Positions 4,495-6,032 of a stretch of 6,032 nucleotides of DNA are shown here, piece by piece. The notes under the pieces are model-generated. The model had not been told where the DNA came from and did not search any database. It saw only the letters and a program-made list of their open reading frames with translations. The stretch's first letter is position 1. Every line of letters begins with the position of its first letter. Source of the DNA: Burkholderiales bacterium (GTDB lineage: Bacteria; Pseudomonadota; Gammaproteobacteria; Burkholderiales; Casimicrobiaceae); the NCBI GenBank assembly GCA_031277445.1, contig JAITMH010000053.1:1-6032 (forward strand), given 5' to 3'. The translations under genes were made by a program, and so were the position numbers.

Positions 4495-6032
4495 CCGGAA
4501 ACCATTGTCTGCCCTGACAACGCGGCGTTGTGTTTGACGTTGCAAGCCCAAACCATTTTTGGCCTTAGTCCTAGCTTGGGCCCTTCCGATAGCGGTACCG
4601 GCAAAAGCGCCAGCCTTTCAGCTAACAGCGTCACGTTTAACAGCGGCACGGTGCATTTTCTCTTAGGCGCGATTAGCAATGATTCGGATGCGGTGACCCT
4701 CAACAGTGTTTTTATCCACGGTGGGGCGGTGCAGAACGAAGCCTATGGCGGGCTCGTTTCTTTAAGCCCCGGCAGCGGCTCGGCATCAAACAACAGCGTT
4801 ACCGTTGACGGCGCCACGGCGGCGGTTAATGGGGTCACAGGCGGAAAAGTTTGGGGCGCTGTCGGTGACGCCACGGTCTTGAACAACAGCGTCGATGTCA
4901 GAAACGGCGCGGCGGGCTTTGCGAATGGCGGGGCAGCCCATAGCAGTGGCGGCGACGCCACCACCTCGGGCAACACGGTTACGATCAGCGACGATGGCGT
5001 AGTAGCAAATCATATTGCTGGCGGGGAAGCCATAAGCGAGGCTGGCACCGCTACTGCCTCGAGCAACCACATCATCATCCACGATGGCGGCGAGGTAATA
5101 ACGAGCAACCCTGCTGTCCTCGCCAACGTCTATGGTGGATTCGCTGATGGCTTCGTCATTGCTTCCCTTGCTTCGGATAACACCGTTACGATCGGCGACC
5201 AAAGTACGGCAGACGCTGAGATCTTCGGTGGGCATGCTCATAGCGAGGATGACTCCACTGCCACCGCCTCGGGCAACAGTGTGATCGTCGAAGGGGGCGG
5301 CACGGCAACAGGTGGCGACATCTACGGTGGATATGCTTCGAACAACGACGCTGCCACTGCCACCGCCTCGGGCAACAGCGTCGGGATCAGCACCGGTGGT
5401 ACCGCGGACAATGATGTTATCGGTGGGCATGCTCGTGCTAACGATGGTGCTGCCACTGCCTCGAACAATGCCGTTACGATCAACGGCGGCGAAGTGGGTG
5501 GCGAGGTCTTCGGTGGGCAGGCCGAGACGAGCGGTGATGGTGCAGCCACTGTTTCAGGCAGCACCGTCGAGATCAGCGATGGTGGCACGGTGGGCGAGGT
5601 GGTTTTTGGCGCGAGAGCCATTAGCGCTTCTAGCGCAGCGGTTACGGGCAGCACCATCACGATCAGCGACGGCACAGTTGCGTTTTTAGTTTCCGGCGGG
5701 TTCGCCGAAGGCGGCGAGAACGCCACCGTTTCGGGCAGCAGCGTTACGATCAGCGACAGTATGGTCGGCGCAGGCGCAGTCAGTGGCAGTGTTATCGGCG
5801 GGGTGGCCATGAGTGATGACGGTATCGCTGCTGTTTCGGATAACCGCGTCGAAGTCAGCGGCAGCACGGTGAACGATGGGCCTGTCTTCGGCGGGGCGGC
5901 CAGGAGCGATGAAGGCACCGCCACGGCTTCGAACAACAGCGCCGAGATCGGCGATGGTACGGTAGTCCGTGCGGTTATGGGCGGAGGAGCCGGGAGCGAT
6001 GATTTTGGTACCACAACGGCTTCGGGCAACAC
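4411..6032 (+). CDS. Large repeat-rich exported protein, probable autotransporter-type adhesin (3' end beyond window)
   Basis: The frame from ATG 4411 stays open to the right edge: 540 codons plus 2 nt. Residues 1-26 or 1-28 form a classical signal peptide (MKRSLFHVLTG, hydrophobic core AILVLGFSVAA, then PTWA-QA), so the product crosses the inner membrane. A short region with two cysteines (34 and 41) follows. From about residue 82 onward the sequence consists of about 15 units of around 30 residues. Each unit has an aliphatic/aromatic-GG-x-A turn, a Ser/Asp-rich stretch, then A-T-A-S-(G/N)-N-(S/T/A)-V-x-I-x-(D/G)-G. Such Gly/Ser/Thr/Asn-rich repeats with alternating valine or isoleucine suggest a beta-helix passenger, as in autotransporters and haemagglutinin-like proteins. 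No beta-barrel or other anchor is visible because the gene is cut, so the secretion route is unknown. The gene starts its own transcription unit after a long leader. Confidence 0.8.
   Translation, partial: MKRSLFHVLTGAILVLGFSVAAPTWAQAPETIVCPDNAALCLTLQAQTIFGLSPSLGPSDSGTGKSASLSANSVTFNSGTVHFLLGAISNDSDAVTLNSVFIHGGAVQNEAYGGLVSLSPGSGSASNNSVTVDGATAAVNGVTGGKVWGAVGDATVLNNSVDVRNGAAGFANGGAAHSSGGDATTSGNTVTISDDGVVANHIAGGEAISEAGTATASSNHIIIHDGGEVITSNPAVLANVYGGFADGFVIASLASDNTVTIGDQSTADAEIFGGHAHSEDDSTATASGNSVIVEGGGTATGGDIYGGYASNNDAATATASGNSVGISTGGTADNDVIGGHARANDGAATASNNAVTINGGEVGGEVFGGQAETSGDGAATVSGSTVEISDGGTVGEVVFGARAISASSAAVTGSTITISDGTVAFLVSGGFAEGGENATVSGSSVTISDSMVGAGAVSGSVIGGVAMSDDGIAAVSDNRVEVSGSTVNDGPVFGGAARSDEGTATASNNSAEIGDGTVVRAVMGGGAGSDDFGTTTASGN
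4654..6032 (+). repeat. Array of about 15 degenerate 30-residue (about 90-nt) coding repeats
   Basis: Units begin around an aliphatic-GG-x-A motif. Successive turns include YGGLV, TGGKV, NGGAA, AGGEA, YGGFA, FGGHA, YGGYA, IGGHA, FGGQA, FGARA, SGGFA, IGGVA, FGGAA and MGGGA, with a less conserved first unit (LLGAI). Unit length varies from about 29 to 39 residues, mainly in the loop after the strand. DNA identity is mostly low, but a 24-nt block is identical at 5256-5279 and 5355-5378, exactly 99 nt (33 codons) apart. This points to fairly recent unit duplication or conversion in an otherwise old array. Confidence 0.85.

Noticed and set aside
4153..4551. Minus-strand ORF of 132 codons across the adhesin leader
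   Set aside because: It has no recognisable domain, overlaps the signal peptide region of the plus-strand gene and reads Arg/Lys-rich sequence typical of noncoding frames.
5322..6032. Long open frames on the minus strand opposite the repeat-rich protein (4743-4976, 4786-5430, 5322-6032)
   Set aside because: They are low-complexity mirror images of the coding repeats, without ribosome sites or recognisable domains. The plus strand has a signal peptide, a strong Shine-Dalgarno and the repeat logic.
4654..6032. CRISPR-like array, because of regular repeats
   Set aside because: The periodicity is in codons, the units are diverged throughout with no constant repeat and unique spacer, and one frame is open across the whole stretch.

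Overview
The window reads as a stretch of a GC-rich proteobacterial chromosome. A betaproteobacterium or close relative is my best guess, from the class I AroA, the MoaE and CrcB sequences and the type of GC-rich dispersed repeat present; this is inference, and no marker gene fixes the taxon.

Layout. (1) Positions 1-643, minus strand: a HigB-like toxin gene followed by a HigA-like antitoxin gene that runs off the left edge. A good sigma70-type promoter lies so close to the toxin ATG that the message may be leaderless. (2) Positions 644-785: a short spacer with small repeats. (3) Positions 786-4010, plus strand: five tightly packed genes, mobB-moaD-moaE-crcB-aroA, with overlaps or gaps of no more than 9 nt, probably one operon. 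The first three serve molybdenum cofactor synthesis: MoaD and MoaE are the two subunits of molybdopterin synthase, and MobB is the GTP-binding accessory protein. crcB encodes a fluoride channel and aroA encodes EPSP synthase of the shikimate pathway. (4) Positions 4011-4410: an AT-richer noncoding stretch with a possible terminator, a candidate promoter, a short ORF and a terminator-like hairpin just before the next gene. (5) Positions 4411-6032, plus strand: the start of a large exported protein with a signal peptide and about 15 degenerate units of about 30 residues, cut by the right edge. It is probably an autotransporter-type or other surface adhesin.

The most notable feature is in aroA. 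About 66 codons of palindromic, G/C-run-rich repeat DNA sit in frame at the loop just before the substrate-binding Ser-Ser-Gln motif, enlarging EPSP synthase from the usual size of about 430 to 507 residues. All catalytic residues I can place are kept on both sides. This resembles the protein-coding palindromic elements known from Rickettsia, but the repeat belongs to a different, GC-rich type. The second point of interest is the leader of the surface protein gene. It has a hairpin with a U-tract immediately before the Shine-Dalgarno, and a 76-codon ORF whose stop overlaps the adhesin ATG.
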